Shown: positions 9,574 through 17,141 of the stretch, piece by piece
Position numbering within the stretch: position 1 is the first letter of the stretch
Layout: each line of letters starts with the position of its first letter
From: Njordibacter sp028825405
GTDB lineage: Bacteria; Pseudomonadota; Gammaproteobacteria; Pseudomonadales; Balneatricaceae
DNA: 64,000 nt
Assembly (NCBI RefSeq): GCF_047730065.1
Contig: NZ_CP159829.1
Location: forward strand, 1,984,001-2,048,000
Direction: 5' to 3'
The notes under the pieces: model-generated
What the model saw: only the letters and a program-made list of their open reading frames with translations
What the model was told of the DNA's origin: nothing
Database searches by the model: none
Program-made: the position numbers and the translations under genes

Positions 9574-9971
9574 GAGGCATCTCCTTGCTGCTCTTCTGGG
9601 GTTACTTTAGCTTTAGTTTTAGTTTTGGGTTTAGCTTTATCTTTGACTGGCGCAGCTTTTGCCTTATCTGCAACTAGCGCAGCTTTGGTTGGCGCCGTTA
9701 CTGCGGGCAATTCACCCATTTTATAGGTCTCATGGATTTGATAGCTGTGCGTGTCACGGGTGGCGTTAAAGTAACGCCGACAACCCGCTGCGTGGTACCA
9801 CATTTCATGGTGAATACCGCGCGGGTTAGCCCGAAAGAACAGGTAATCTCCCCAAGCTTCATCAGAAATGGATGCTGGGTCTTTTGGACGTTCGATGTGT
9901 GCTTCACCCGTATAGGAATACTCTTCTTCTTCGCGCATTTCTTCGCAATAAGGGCAGTAAATATGATGCAT
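9570..9971 (-). CDS. soxD: Sarcosine oxidase delta subunit with long Lys/Ala/Pro tail
   Basis: 133 aa. The core has the zinc-site cysteines Cys6 and Cys9 (CPYCEE), WGDYLFFRANPRG, and HHEMWYHAAGCRRYF with His60 and Cys64. SoxD binds zinc in the heterotetramer (established). After about residue 88 comes a low-complexity tail of roughly 45 residues rich in Lys, Ala, Thr and Pro, which is longer than usual for SoxD. The stop overlaps the soxA start by 4 nt, so translation is coupled. Assignment is certain; the tail's role is unknown. Confidence 0.92.
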   Translation of the reverse strand: MHHIYCPYCEEMREEEEYSYTGEAHIERPKDPASISDEAWGDYLFFRANPRGIHHEMWYHAAGCRRYFNATRDTHSYQIHETYKMGELPAVTAPTKAALVADKAKAAPVKDKAKPKTKTKAKVTPEEQQGDAS

Positions 9972-9995
9972 GTGTATGTCTCCTTATGCTAAAAG

Positions 9996-11246
9996 TTAGT
10001 GGGCAACGCCAGCAGCGCCGTGCTCGTCGATTAAATGGCCCGTATTAAAACGATCCAAGCTAAAAGGTGCAGCTAAAGGATGGGGTTCATCGTGCGCTAG
10101 GGTGTGAGCAAACACATGCCCAGAACCCGGTGTGGCCTTAAAGCCACCTGTGCCCCAACCACAGTTAAAGTACAAGCCTTTAACGCTTGTTTTAGACAAT
10201 ATAGGGCAAGCATCTGGGCAGGTATCGACTACTCCACCCCAAGCTCGATTCATGCGCACACGACTGAGCATGGGAAATAGTTCACAGATGGCCGATAAGG
10301 TATGTTCTACCACATTGAAACTGCCACGCTGGCCATAGCCATTGTAAGAGTCAGTACCGGCGCCAATCACTAGGTCACCCTTATCCGACTGACTGACATA
10401 AGCATGCACTGCGTTGGACATAATCACGGTGTCGATGATGGGCTTAACCGGTTCTGAAACCAAAGCTTGCAATGGCCGCGATTCAATAGGCAAACGTAAA
10501 CCCACCATCGCTGCCATGACGCCCGAATTACCTGCCGTAACGCAGGCTACTTTTTTAGCACCAATAAAACCTTGCGTGGTCTGCACACCCACCACAGCGC
10601 CGTCTTCTTTGATGATATCAGTGACTTCACATTGTTGGATAAGATCCACACCAAAACTATCAGCGCCACGAGCAAAACCCCATGCCACTGCATCATGTCG
10701 TGCCACCCCTCCGGTAGCTTGCCAAGAGGCACCTAAAACAGGGTAACGAATATCTTGTGAATCATTGATGACGGGCACAATCTTTTTCACTTCTGCTGTA
10801 TTGAGTACCACTCCATCAATACCGTTCAATCGATTCGCATTCACTCGGCGCTCAATATCGCGCATGTCTTGCAAGTTGTGACCCAAATTCAATACGCCAC
10901 GCTGACTAAACATGACGTTGTAGTTTAAGTCTTGGCTTAGGTCTTTCCAAAGATCTAAAGAATGGTCATATAATTTAGAGGCTTCATCCCATAAGTAGTT
11001 GGAGCGAACAATAGTGGTATTTCGCGCGGTGTTACCACCGCCTAAGTAGCCTTTCTCCAACACGGCCACATTGGTAATACCATGCACTTTAGCTAAGTAA
11101 TAGGCAGTCGCCAGACCATGTCCACCGCCACCAACAATGATGACATCGTATTGTTTTTTAGGCTGTGGACTGCGCCAAACTGCTTGCCAGTTTTCATGAT
11201 GGCTAAGGGAGTGCTTGAAAAGACTAAAGCCTGAATATTTTTTCAT
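9996..11246 (-). CDS. soxB: Sarcosine oxidase beta subunit
   Basis: 416 aa from the ATG at 11246, the size of known SoxB. A longer frame to 11384 encodes an extension unlike the family and is rejected. MKKYSGFSLFKHSLSHHENW is the typical start; the FAD-binding motif IIVGGGGHGLATAYYLA lies at 36-52. GGVARHDAVAWGFARGA carries the His (about 184) at the position expected for covalent FMN attachment in heterotetrameric sarcosine oxidases (family knowledge). It is the first gene of soxBDAG, 24 bp upstream of soxD. Glycine hydroxymethyltransferase and folate genes that often accompany sox operons are absent from this window. Confidence 0.93.
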   Translation of the reverse strand: MKKYSGFSLFKHSLSHHENWQAVWRSPQPKKQYDVIIVGGGGHGLATAYYLAKVHGITNVAVLEKGYLGGGNTARNTTIVRSNYLWDEASKLYDHSLDLWKDLSQDLNYNVMFSQRGVLNLGHNLQDMRDIERRVNANRLNGIDGVVLNTAEVKKIVPVINDSQDIRYPVLGASWQATGGVARHDAVAWGFARGADSFGVDLIQQCEVTDIIKEDGAVVGVQTTQGFIGAKKVACVTAGNSGVMAAMVGLRLPIESRPLQALVSEPVKPIIDTVIMSNAVHAYVSQSDKGDLVIGAGTDSYNGYGQRGSFNVVEHTLSAICELFPMLSRVRMNRAWGGVVDTCPDACPILSKTSVKGLYFNCGWGTGGFKATPGSGHVFAHTLAHDEPHPLAAPFSLDRFNTGHLIDEHGAAGVAH

Positions 11247-11430
11247 AGTATGACCCGATGGTATTCGCTGCAAAGCGATATGAATCTTTATTATGGGAGT
11301 CATTGTGCTAAAACCTAGCCCAAGGCTCTTATTCAATTGCGACCCAAATTGAAGCTTGCAGATAAAGCACTGAATTAATAACACACTGATGTGTCAACCC
11401 AAACCACACAGGTATAAAAATGCAGTACAA

Positions 11431-11457
11431 TTGGGGCATATTTGTGCAGTATATAAT
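11431..11457 (+). promoter_or_regulatory. Candidate promoter of mobB-moeA
   Basis: A consensus -10 box TATAAT at 11452-11457, with TTGGGG at 11431-11436 as a weak -35 at a short 15-bp spacing. A direct repeat TGCAGTA occurs at 11421-11427 and 11445-11451. The transcript start would fall almost at the ATG at 11469, giving a very short leader. Confidence 0.35.
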
Positions 11458-11468
11458 GGAATCACGGC

Positions 11469-13241
11469 ATGAAAGTTTTTGGTGTTGTTGGGTGGAAAAA
11501 TAACGGCAAGACGACCCTAGTGGAAAGGCTTATTAGCCAACTTACATCCATGGGCTATAAGGTGTCGTCAGTGAAACACGCCCACCATAATGTGGATATT
11601 GATGAACCAGGGCGTGATAGTTACCGTCACCGTGCCGCAGGCGCTAAACAAACTCTTTTGGCCACCCAGCACCGCTGGGCCTTAATGCGTGAACACCGTG
11701 AGCAAGATACACCAAAACTAGAGCAATTACTCCCCTTGTTTGAGCCCTGTGATTTAGTCATCGTAGAGGGCTATAAAGGTGCCGTTCACCCAAAATTGGA
11801 AATCGTACGACACCATAATAAGGAGGGCTTGTTGGCTGATCAGATGCCCAACATTGTTGCGCTTGTCACAGATCAACCCCATCTGCTCAGTGATCTGCCG
11901 CAATTAGACCTCAACAATATACAACAAGTCACAGACTTCGTTTTGCAGCACACTGGCTTAGTCACCTCACCAGCAGTGCATGAGGTTAATGACTGTTACA
12001 GCCCAGCCCAACAATTACAAACCGCTGAGACCGTTTGGCAGCGTATGCAGGCACTAGCGTCCACGCAAGTCAAAAGCCAAACGCTGCCGCTAGAACAATG
12101 CATGAACCGTCGTTTAGCTGAAGCTTTAACGACCCCATATGACAGCCCTAGGTTTGATAATGCAGCTGTGGATGGTTATGCCTTTAACTGTAACGATTTA
12201 ATCCAGCAACCAGACGCCACACTGCCACTCATGGCGACGGAAGCCAACGCGGGAGGAAGTGAGAAACTCAGCCTCAAACAGGGTTACTGTATGCGGGTGT
12301 TGACTGGAGCACAAATGCCCAAAGGCTCGAATACAGTGGTTATGCAAGAGGATGTGCACCTTACTAACGACTCTGTCACCTTTCCAAGCCACTACAAAGC
12401 CCACTCTAACTGGCGTCCACAGGGCGAAGACGTCAAGGCTGGAGAGGTTATTATCAACCAAGGCCAGCTCATTCGGCCACAAGATATTGGCCTTGCTGCC
12501 GCGGCGGGCCAAGCCCAGTTAAGGGTTTATAACAAGGTTAGGGTAGCACTCTTTTCAACTGGCAATGAAGTCTATGAACTAGGACAAGAGTTACCCGAAG
12601 ACGGTATCTATGACGTCAACCGGTACCTGCTTAAAGCCTTACTGACCAGTTTACACTGCGAGGTTACAGACCTTGGTATTTTGGCAGACGATTTCTCGAC
12701 AATCCGCACTGCGTTGGATAGTGCAAGCCAAGATCACCAACTCATCATTACTTCTGGTGGTGCTTCAACGGGCAGCCACGATCACATAGCCACCGTATTA
12801 AAAGACCTGGGCGAAGTTCATGCTTGGCGCTTAGCTATTAAACCAGGCAGGCCTCTGGCCTTTGGTCAACTCGGCTCAGCCTTGTTCCTTGGTTTACCTG
12901 GCAATCCTGTGGCGGCTAACGTATGTACCTTAATGTTTGGGCAACCCTTAATTCGGGTATTAAGTGGGGGTGGTTGGCATCGTCCTAAGTCATACCCACA
13001 AAAACTAGGTTTTGATGTTAATAAGAAGGTCGGTCGAAGAGAGTGGCTGAGAGTCTTTCAAGAACAACAGCCTAATGGTGACTATGTGTTGCAACGCAGC
13101 GCATCTCATGGGTCAGGTATTTTAACCTCTATGACCCGTGCTGATGGTCTGGTAGAAGTGGACGAAGCGAGTGGCAACATACCTGCTGGCTCACTTGTGG
13201 ACTTTATTCCCTTTACCAGTTTTGGCATGGGTGATGCTTAA
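11469..13241 (+). CDS. MobB-MoeA fusion protein (molybdenum cofactor synthesis)
   Basis: 590 aa with two domains. Residues 1 to about 160 are MobB: a P-loop GWKNNGKTTLVERL at 8-21, then VKHAHHNVDIDEPGRDSYRH and a VEGYKG strand end. Residues about 180-590 are MoeA: DNAAVDGYAF, then TSGGASTGSHDHI, KPGRPLAFG and GLPGNPVA, followed by the C-terminal beta-barrel domain. MoeA inserts molybdate into adenylylated molybdopterin; MobB is a GTP-binding partner of MobA (established). Such fusions are known. The gene is divergent from soxB and lies opposite mobA and fdhD, so it serves the nearby formate dehydrogenase. No frameshift between domains. Confidence 0.93.
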   Translation: MKVFGVVGWKNNGKTTLVERLISQLTSMGYKVSSVKHAHHNVDIDEPGRDSYRHRAAGAKQTLLATQHRWALMREHREQDTPKLEQLLPLFEPCDLVIVEGYKGAVHPKLEIVRHHNKEGLLADQMPNIVALVTDQPHLLSDLPQLDLNNIQQVTDFVLQHTGLVTSPAVHEVNDCYSPAQQLQTAETVWQRMQALASTQVKSQTLPLEQCMNRRLAEALTTPYDSPRFDNAAVDGYAFNCNDLIQQPDATLPLMATEANAGGSEKLSLKQGYCMRVLTGAQMPKGSNTVVMQEDVHLTNDSVTFPSHYKAHSNWRPQGEDVKAGEVIINQGQLIRPQDIGLAAAAGQAQLRVYNKVRVALFSTGNEVYELGQELPEDGIYDVNRYLLKALLTSLHCEVTDLGILADDFSTIRTALDSASQDHQLIITSGGASTGSHDHIATVLKDLGEVHAWRLAIKPGRPLAFGQLGSALFLGLPGNPVAANVCTLMFGQPLIRVLSGGGWHRPKSYPQKLGFDVNKKVGRREWLRVFQEQQPNGDYVLQRSASHGSGILTSMTRADGLVEVDEASGNIPAGSLVDFIPFTSFGMGDA

Positions 13242-13469
13242 TTTTGAGTTTAGGGCCCTATGACCAAGGCCAATGTTTACTCTTAAAAACGCTACAATTC
13301 TTGGCAGTCCTAGAGCTATGATAAAGATTACCGATCTGTCTTTTTAAGCTTTAGGCCTATAAACGGATTCACTCATTAATAGTAATTCACGCCTAGTGCT
13401 CAGACCTTCCCACAAAATATAACCAATTCTATTTATGCATAATGGGTAGCTCTGTCAATATTGCGCTGG

Positions 13470-14090
13470 TTATTGACTGATCAACTGCTCTGCAAGGATC
13501 AGGTCTTCTGGCCGGTTGACATTAAAAAATGGGTTTTCTAACAGCTCGTCAAAGGCGACATCTGCAACCCCATAAGGGGCAGTAAAACGATCCACCTTGC
13601 GCATGTCGTCCTCTACAATAGCTTGGTATAAGTCTTCAAATAAGTCCACTGGCCATAAGCCAAACACTGGCTGAGTTCGACCCTGATAGCTAGCACACGC
13701 CAAACGTTGCTCTTTCTCCTGCATTTGCTTGAGCATTCGAGCTACATAGTCTGCTGGAAAAAAAGGCGTGTCTGCAGCCATAGTAATAATATGCGTGGCA
13801 TTCGTTCTATTTTGTTTTGTCCATGCCATAGCCGATACCACACCAGCTAAAGGACCCGCAAAATCGGGCACTATATCAGCCTGAACAGGCAGTGCAAAAG
13901 AGGCAAAACGCTCTGCGTCACCATTAGCGTTGAGGACCAAGGTTTCAACTTGGGCTTGTGCTAAGTCAACCACATAATTGAGAATGGATTGGCCACCTAG
14001 GGCTAACATGGATTTATCACCACCACCCATGCGTCTAGAAAGTCCCCCTGCAAGTATCACTCCCACCAATTGGTTGGCTTTAATCGCCAT
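13470..14090 (-). CDS. mobA: Molybdenum cofactor guanylyltransferase
   Basis: 206 aa from the ATG at 14090. The frame extends to 14123, but the 14090 start places the nucleotidyltransferase motif GVILAGGLSRRMGGGDKSML at the usual distance from the N-terminus. The signature LAGG-x-S-x-R-M-G-x-x-K is complete. DFAGPLAGVVSAM and MAADTPFFPADYV (the metal-binding aspartate) follow. MobA attaches GMP to molybdopterin to form the MGD cofactor used by formate dehydrogenase. It overlaps the end of fdhD by 11 nt, indicating one operon. The 228-bp stretch upstream of the mobB-moeA end (13242-13469) shows no gene. Confidence 0.92.
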   Translation of the reverse strand: MAIKANQLVGVILAGGLSRRMGGGDKSMLALGGQSILNYVVDLAQAQVETLVLNANGDAERFASFALPVQADIVPDFAGPLAGVVSAMAWTKQNRTNATHIITMAADTPFFPADYVARMLKQMQEKEQRLACASYQGRTQPVFGLWPVDLFEDLYQAIVEDDMRKVDRFTAPYGVADVAFDELLENPFFNVNRPEDLILAEQLISQ

Positions 14091-14967
14091 TTTTACGGCC
14101 TGCGTGTTTAGGTTCATCGGCAATCTGATCTACATCAACATCATAGTGCACTCGTTCAAAACCGGCTAACACTAAAAACTTACGCCCTTTAGCCCTGCCA
14201 ATCAGCGTTAGTCCTGCTTTTTGAGCCAAATCAACACCCCAAGCAGTAAAGCCCGAGCGTGAAATAAGAATAGGAATCTGCATTTGCACAGTTTTGATCA
14301 CCATTTCAGAGGTTAAACGGCCTGTGGTGTAGAAGCATTTATCATGGGGTTGAATCTTGTGCATGTGCATATAGCCCGCAATTTTGTCGATGGCATTATG
14401 GCGCCCCACATCTTCCATATAGACCAAAGGCTGCGCTTTATGACATAAAACACAGCCGTGGATGGCTCCCGCTTTTTGATAAATACTCGGCGTAGTATTA
14501 ATTTGGCGCGCTAGTTGATAGAGCCAACTGGTCTTTAATGTGGCGTCTTGAGACAGATCAATGGTATCGAACTTCTCCATGATGTCACCAAATACGGTGC
14601 CTTGAGCGCAGCCAGACGTGCGTACTTTTTTCTTCATTTTATCTTCGTAATCAGTTTCACGCTGAGTGCGCACTATGGCAACTTCTAGCTCTTCGTCATA
14701 GTCTATACCGGTAATCACATCATCGGCTTGGAGCATATTTTGGTTCAACAGAAAACCCACCGCAAGGTATTGAGGGTGGTCCCCTAGGGTCATCAGAGTC
14801 ACAATTTCTTGTTTATTTAAATACACCGTCAAACCCCGTTCAGTGACGACGTCCACATCAACATCCGCACCCGTATGATCACGCCCTGTGACTTGACTGG
14901 TGAGCGCGCCATTATCTGGGTTGGGGTGCACAAGGTAACTTGAAAGGTCCGCTTGTTTCATGGGCAT
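14080..14967 (-). CDS. fdhD: Formate dehydrogenase accessory sulfurtransferase
   Basis: 295 aa. FdhD passes sulfur from a cysteine desulfurase to the molybdenum cofactor so that formate dehydrogenase becomes active (established). The functional cysteine is Cys120 in TSGCAQGT; the second cysteine of the E. coli CxxC pair is not present, as in many FdhD proteins. GCVLCHKAQPLVYMEDVGRH, with the conserved GRHNA block, and GRLTSEMVIKTVQM are also visible. It overlaps the YaiI-family gene upstream by 10 nt and mobA downstream by 11 nt, so the three form a tight unit. Confidence 0.93.
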   Translation of the reverse strand: MPMKQADLSSYLVHPNPDNGALTSQVTGRDHTGADVDVDVVTERGLTVYLNKQEIVTLMTLGDHPQYLAVGFLLNQNMLQADDVITGIDYDEELEVAIVRTQRETDYEDKMKKKVRTSGCAQGTVFGDIMEKFDTIDLSQDATLKTSWLYQLARQINTTPSIYQKAGAIHGCVLCHKAQPLVYMEDVGRHNAIDKIAGYMHMHKIQPHDKCFYTTGRLTSEMVIKTVQMQIPILISRSGFTAWGVDLAQKAGLTLIGRAKGRKFLVLAGFERVHYDVDVDQIADEPKHAGRKNGD

Positions 14968-15425
14968 GCCTTTTTTTGTTTATCCTGTTTGGCAATCCAG
15001 CGATCTAATTTATTCGCAAAGGTCTGGCGATCCGTATGATTTAAGGTAGCTGGACCTCCAGTTTGAACACCACTGTTACGCAGTGTTTCCATAAAGTCCC
15101 GCATATTTAAACGCTGTCGAATAGTTTCTTTGGTATAAGATTCACCCCTTGGACTAAGCGCTTGTGCACCTTTTTCAACCACTTCTGCAGCCAAAGGAAT
15201 ATCACCCGTAATCACCAAATCTCCTGCCGTGACTCGCAGCACAATTTCATTATCAGCCACATCAAATCCTTGACCTACCTGGATACTACTAATGACCTTA
15301 GATGGCGGTGTTTTAATATATTGGTTGGCTACCAAGGTGGTAGCAATTTGTGCGCGCTCAGCCGCACGAAACAAAATTTCTTTAATGACACCGGGGCAGG
15401 CATCTGCATCGACCCAAATTGGCAT
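14958..15425 (-). CDS. YaiI/YqxD family (UPF0178) protein
   Basis: 155 aa from the ATG at 15425. The alternative ATG at 15437 adds four residues (MFIT) outside the usual family start, MPIWVDADACPGVIKE. Conserved Asp residues include DADACP near the N-terminus, VVEKGAQALSPRGE in the middle and the NSGVQTGGPATLNHTDRQTF block. UPF0178 proteins have a PIN-like fold with an acidic centre; their role is not established. The gene overlaps fdhD and is probably cotranscribed, but a link with formate metabolism is not known. Confidence 0.88.
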   Translation of the reverse strand: MPIWVDADACPGVIKEILFRAAERAQIATTLVANQYIKTPPSKVISSIQVGQGFDVADNEIVLRVTAGDLVITGDIPLAAEVVEKGAQALSPRGESYTKETIRQRLNMRDFMETLRNSGVQTGGPATLNHTDRQTFANKLDRWIAKQDKQKKACP

Positions 15426-15527
15426 AGTAATAAACATGAAAGCTAGACAATAAGTTATTGTGCACCAATCTGCAGTTAAGAACTAGATCACCAGCACGAT
15501 AAACCTTCCTAACGCAGCTACTGATTT

Positions 15528-16769
15528 TTATACAATAAGCGCCTTAAGTGTTTGCGTGAGTTTAGTAACGTCTTGGGCACTGGTATAGTGCACCAAAGAA
15601 AATCGTAAAACACCCTCTTCAGCATCAATGCCCATGGCCTCTAAAAGCCGCTTTGAGTAAAAATGCCCAGCGCCACACATGAGTCCCTTTTGACCTAATG
15701 CGCTGGCTAGATCAAACGCTTTGTGACCTTTAACCAAAACTGACACTGTGGGTGCTCTGTTGACCGCATGCTTGGGGCCAATGAGCGTGATTTTCTGATG
15801 CTCATTAAAAAATTCCAATAGAGGTTCTAGTACATCGATCTCGGCTTGTCTCAATAAGTCGTGAACCACTTTGTTTTTGTTTTGGTCACGGGCCTTACTG
15901 GAGCCCACGTGATGCTGGTAAAGGGTCGTTAGATAATCACAAACGCCCGCTGCTGCTGCAATTTGTGCATGATCTGGACCTGCGGGAGTTAAGCGCTTTT
16001 CACGCAAATGGTCATTAAAGTAATGCCCTTGGTTACTCAAACATGCATCCATTTGCTGGCGCACAACCATGACCCCTTGATGGGTACCATAGACTTTGTA
16101 GAGCGAAAATAGGTAAATATCGACGCCTAGAGCGTCTACGTCGGGCAAACCGTGCCCCGCATAAGAGACCCCATCAACAAGAGTTTTAACACCCTTGTCT
16201 CGCGCTAAATCAGCAATATGGGCCACTGGGTTAATCTCACCGAGAATATTAGAACAATGGGGGAAGACAAGGAGTTTAGTGTGTTTATTAAACAAAGCAG
16301 GCAGATGATCCACATTTAAACTGCCACTGTTTGCATCAACACACCACTCTTTAACTACAATACCCTGCTGTGCAAGCCTTCTAAAAACGCCAGAGTTTGC
16401 TTCGTGATCTTGATTAGTGACAATAATTTCATCACCTTCTTTGAGCCAACCTAACATGGCCTGAGCTAATACATAGGTGTTTTGACTCGTGGAGGGACCA
16501 AAGTAGATTTCTTCTGGGCCCACATTTAACCAACCTGAAAATTTCCCATAAGCATTTTGCATGTGTGCCCCAGCCTCTTGGGCCTGAGGGTATGGATGAA
16601 ATGGTTGCACTTTAGTTTGCCGCAGGTAGTGGTCTAACTGATCCATCACCTGGCGGCACATGTAGGAGCCACCTGCGTTTTCAAAAAAAGCTGTCCCTTT
16701 TAAACTCGGCTCACTAAAGGCTGGAAACTGACGGCGAACAAAATCTAAATCTAAAGTTTTAGTTTTCAT
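15528..16769 (-). CDS. PLP-dependent class V aminotransferase / cysteine desulfurase-like protein
   Basis: 413 aa, fold-type I. FFENAGGSYMCRQVMDQ near residue 28, GPSTSQNTYVLAQAM near 90, and VTNQDHEANSG near 120 are typical of class V enzymes. VDGVSYAGHG has the Asp for the PLP ring nitrogen, and FSLYKVYGTHQGV has the Schiff-base Lys, near residue 228. The region that should hold the nucleophilic cysteine of a desulfurase reads LMCGAGHFYSKR, with a Cys near the C-terminus. It lies between the formate dehydrogenase operon and yaiI-fdhD-mobA. A role in supplying sulfur to FdhD is attractive but unproven; a kynureninase- or desulfurase-like enzyme of other function is equally possible. Confidence 0.75.
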   Translation of the reverse strand: MKTKTLDLDFVRRQFPAFSEPSLKGTAFFENAGGSYMCRQVMDQLDHYLRQTKVQPFHPYPQAQEAGAHMQNAYGKFSGWLNVGPEEIYFGPSTSQNTYVLAQAMLGWLKEGDEIIVTNQDHEANSGVFRRLAQQGIVVKEWCVDANSGSLNVDHLPALFNKHTKLLVFPHCSNILGEINPVAHIADLARDKGVKTLVDGVSYAGHGLPDVDALGVDIYLFSLYKVYGTHQGVMVVRQQMDACLSNQGHYFNDHLREKRLTPAGPDHAQIAAAAGVCDYLTTLYQHHVGSSKARDQNKNKVVHDLLRQAEIDVLEPLLEFFNEHQKITLIGPKHAVNRAPTVSVLVKGHKAFDLASALGQKGLMCGAGHFYSKRLLEAMGIDAEEGVLRFSLVHYTSAQDVTKLTQTLKALIV

Positions 16770-16983
16770 AATAGCGTATTCCTTAAAACATAAGTGCAGC
16801 TGTCATCGGCATCAGTCATTTCACGATCGACTAATTAACCTTGCCCTTTTATGCTTACCTTTTTAACATATTTTAAGTATTAAACACTAAACAATGTCAT
16901 GGCTCAGGCGGGAAAATAATGTCCAAGTTAGCGGGCAGTTTCTAAACAAGGGGAATCATTCACAATCTCCAGCCATAGAAAAT

Positions 16984-17010
16984 AAAAGACCAGCATTTAG
17001 CTGGTCTTTT
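16984..17010 (-). terminator. Terminator downstream of the formate dehydrogenase operon
   Basis: A perfect 11-bp stem AAAAGACCAGC/GCTGGTCTTTT around an ATTTA loop. It is placed 130 bp beyond the fdhA-type stop codon and would also end transcripts coming from the opposite side. Together with the CTTGT repeat it accounts for most recognisable structure in the gap 16770-17141; nothing coding is seen there. Confidence 0.8.
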
Positions 17011-17057
17011 AAGATGGCCTGAGCCAAGTGACCACTCAATAACCTATTGTGGCTTCA

Positions 17058-17107
17058 CTTGTCTTGTCTTGTCTTGTCTTGTCTTGTCTTGTCTTGTCTC
17101 GCCTTGC
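17058..17107. repeat. Pentanucleotide tandem repeat (CTTGT)8 plus degenerate copies
   Basis: Eight perfect copies of CTTGT (17058-17097), followed by the variants CTCGC and CTTGC to 17107. On the coding strand of the formate dehydrogenase transcript it reads as ACAAG repeats in the 3' untranslated part, between the stop codon at 17142 and the hairpin at 16984. It is a microsatellite, likely to vary in copy number by slippage. Confidence 0.95.
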
Positions 17108-17141
17108 CTTATTTTACCGACAGTCACTCACAATGCATTGA

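Noticed and set aside
11247..11384. Longer soxB start
   Set aside because: The extra 46 residues do not resemble SoxB; the ATG at 11246 gives the family N-terminus.
13242..13469. Possible RNA gene or terminator between mobB-moeA and mobA
   Set aside because: Only short weak inverted repeats are seen, with no T-run; nothing supportable.
17058..17107. CRISPR-like array
   Set aside because: Five-base units without spacers; a simple tandem repeat.
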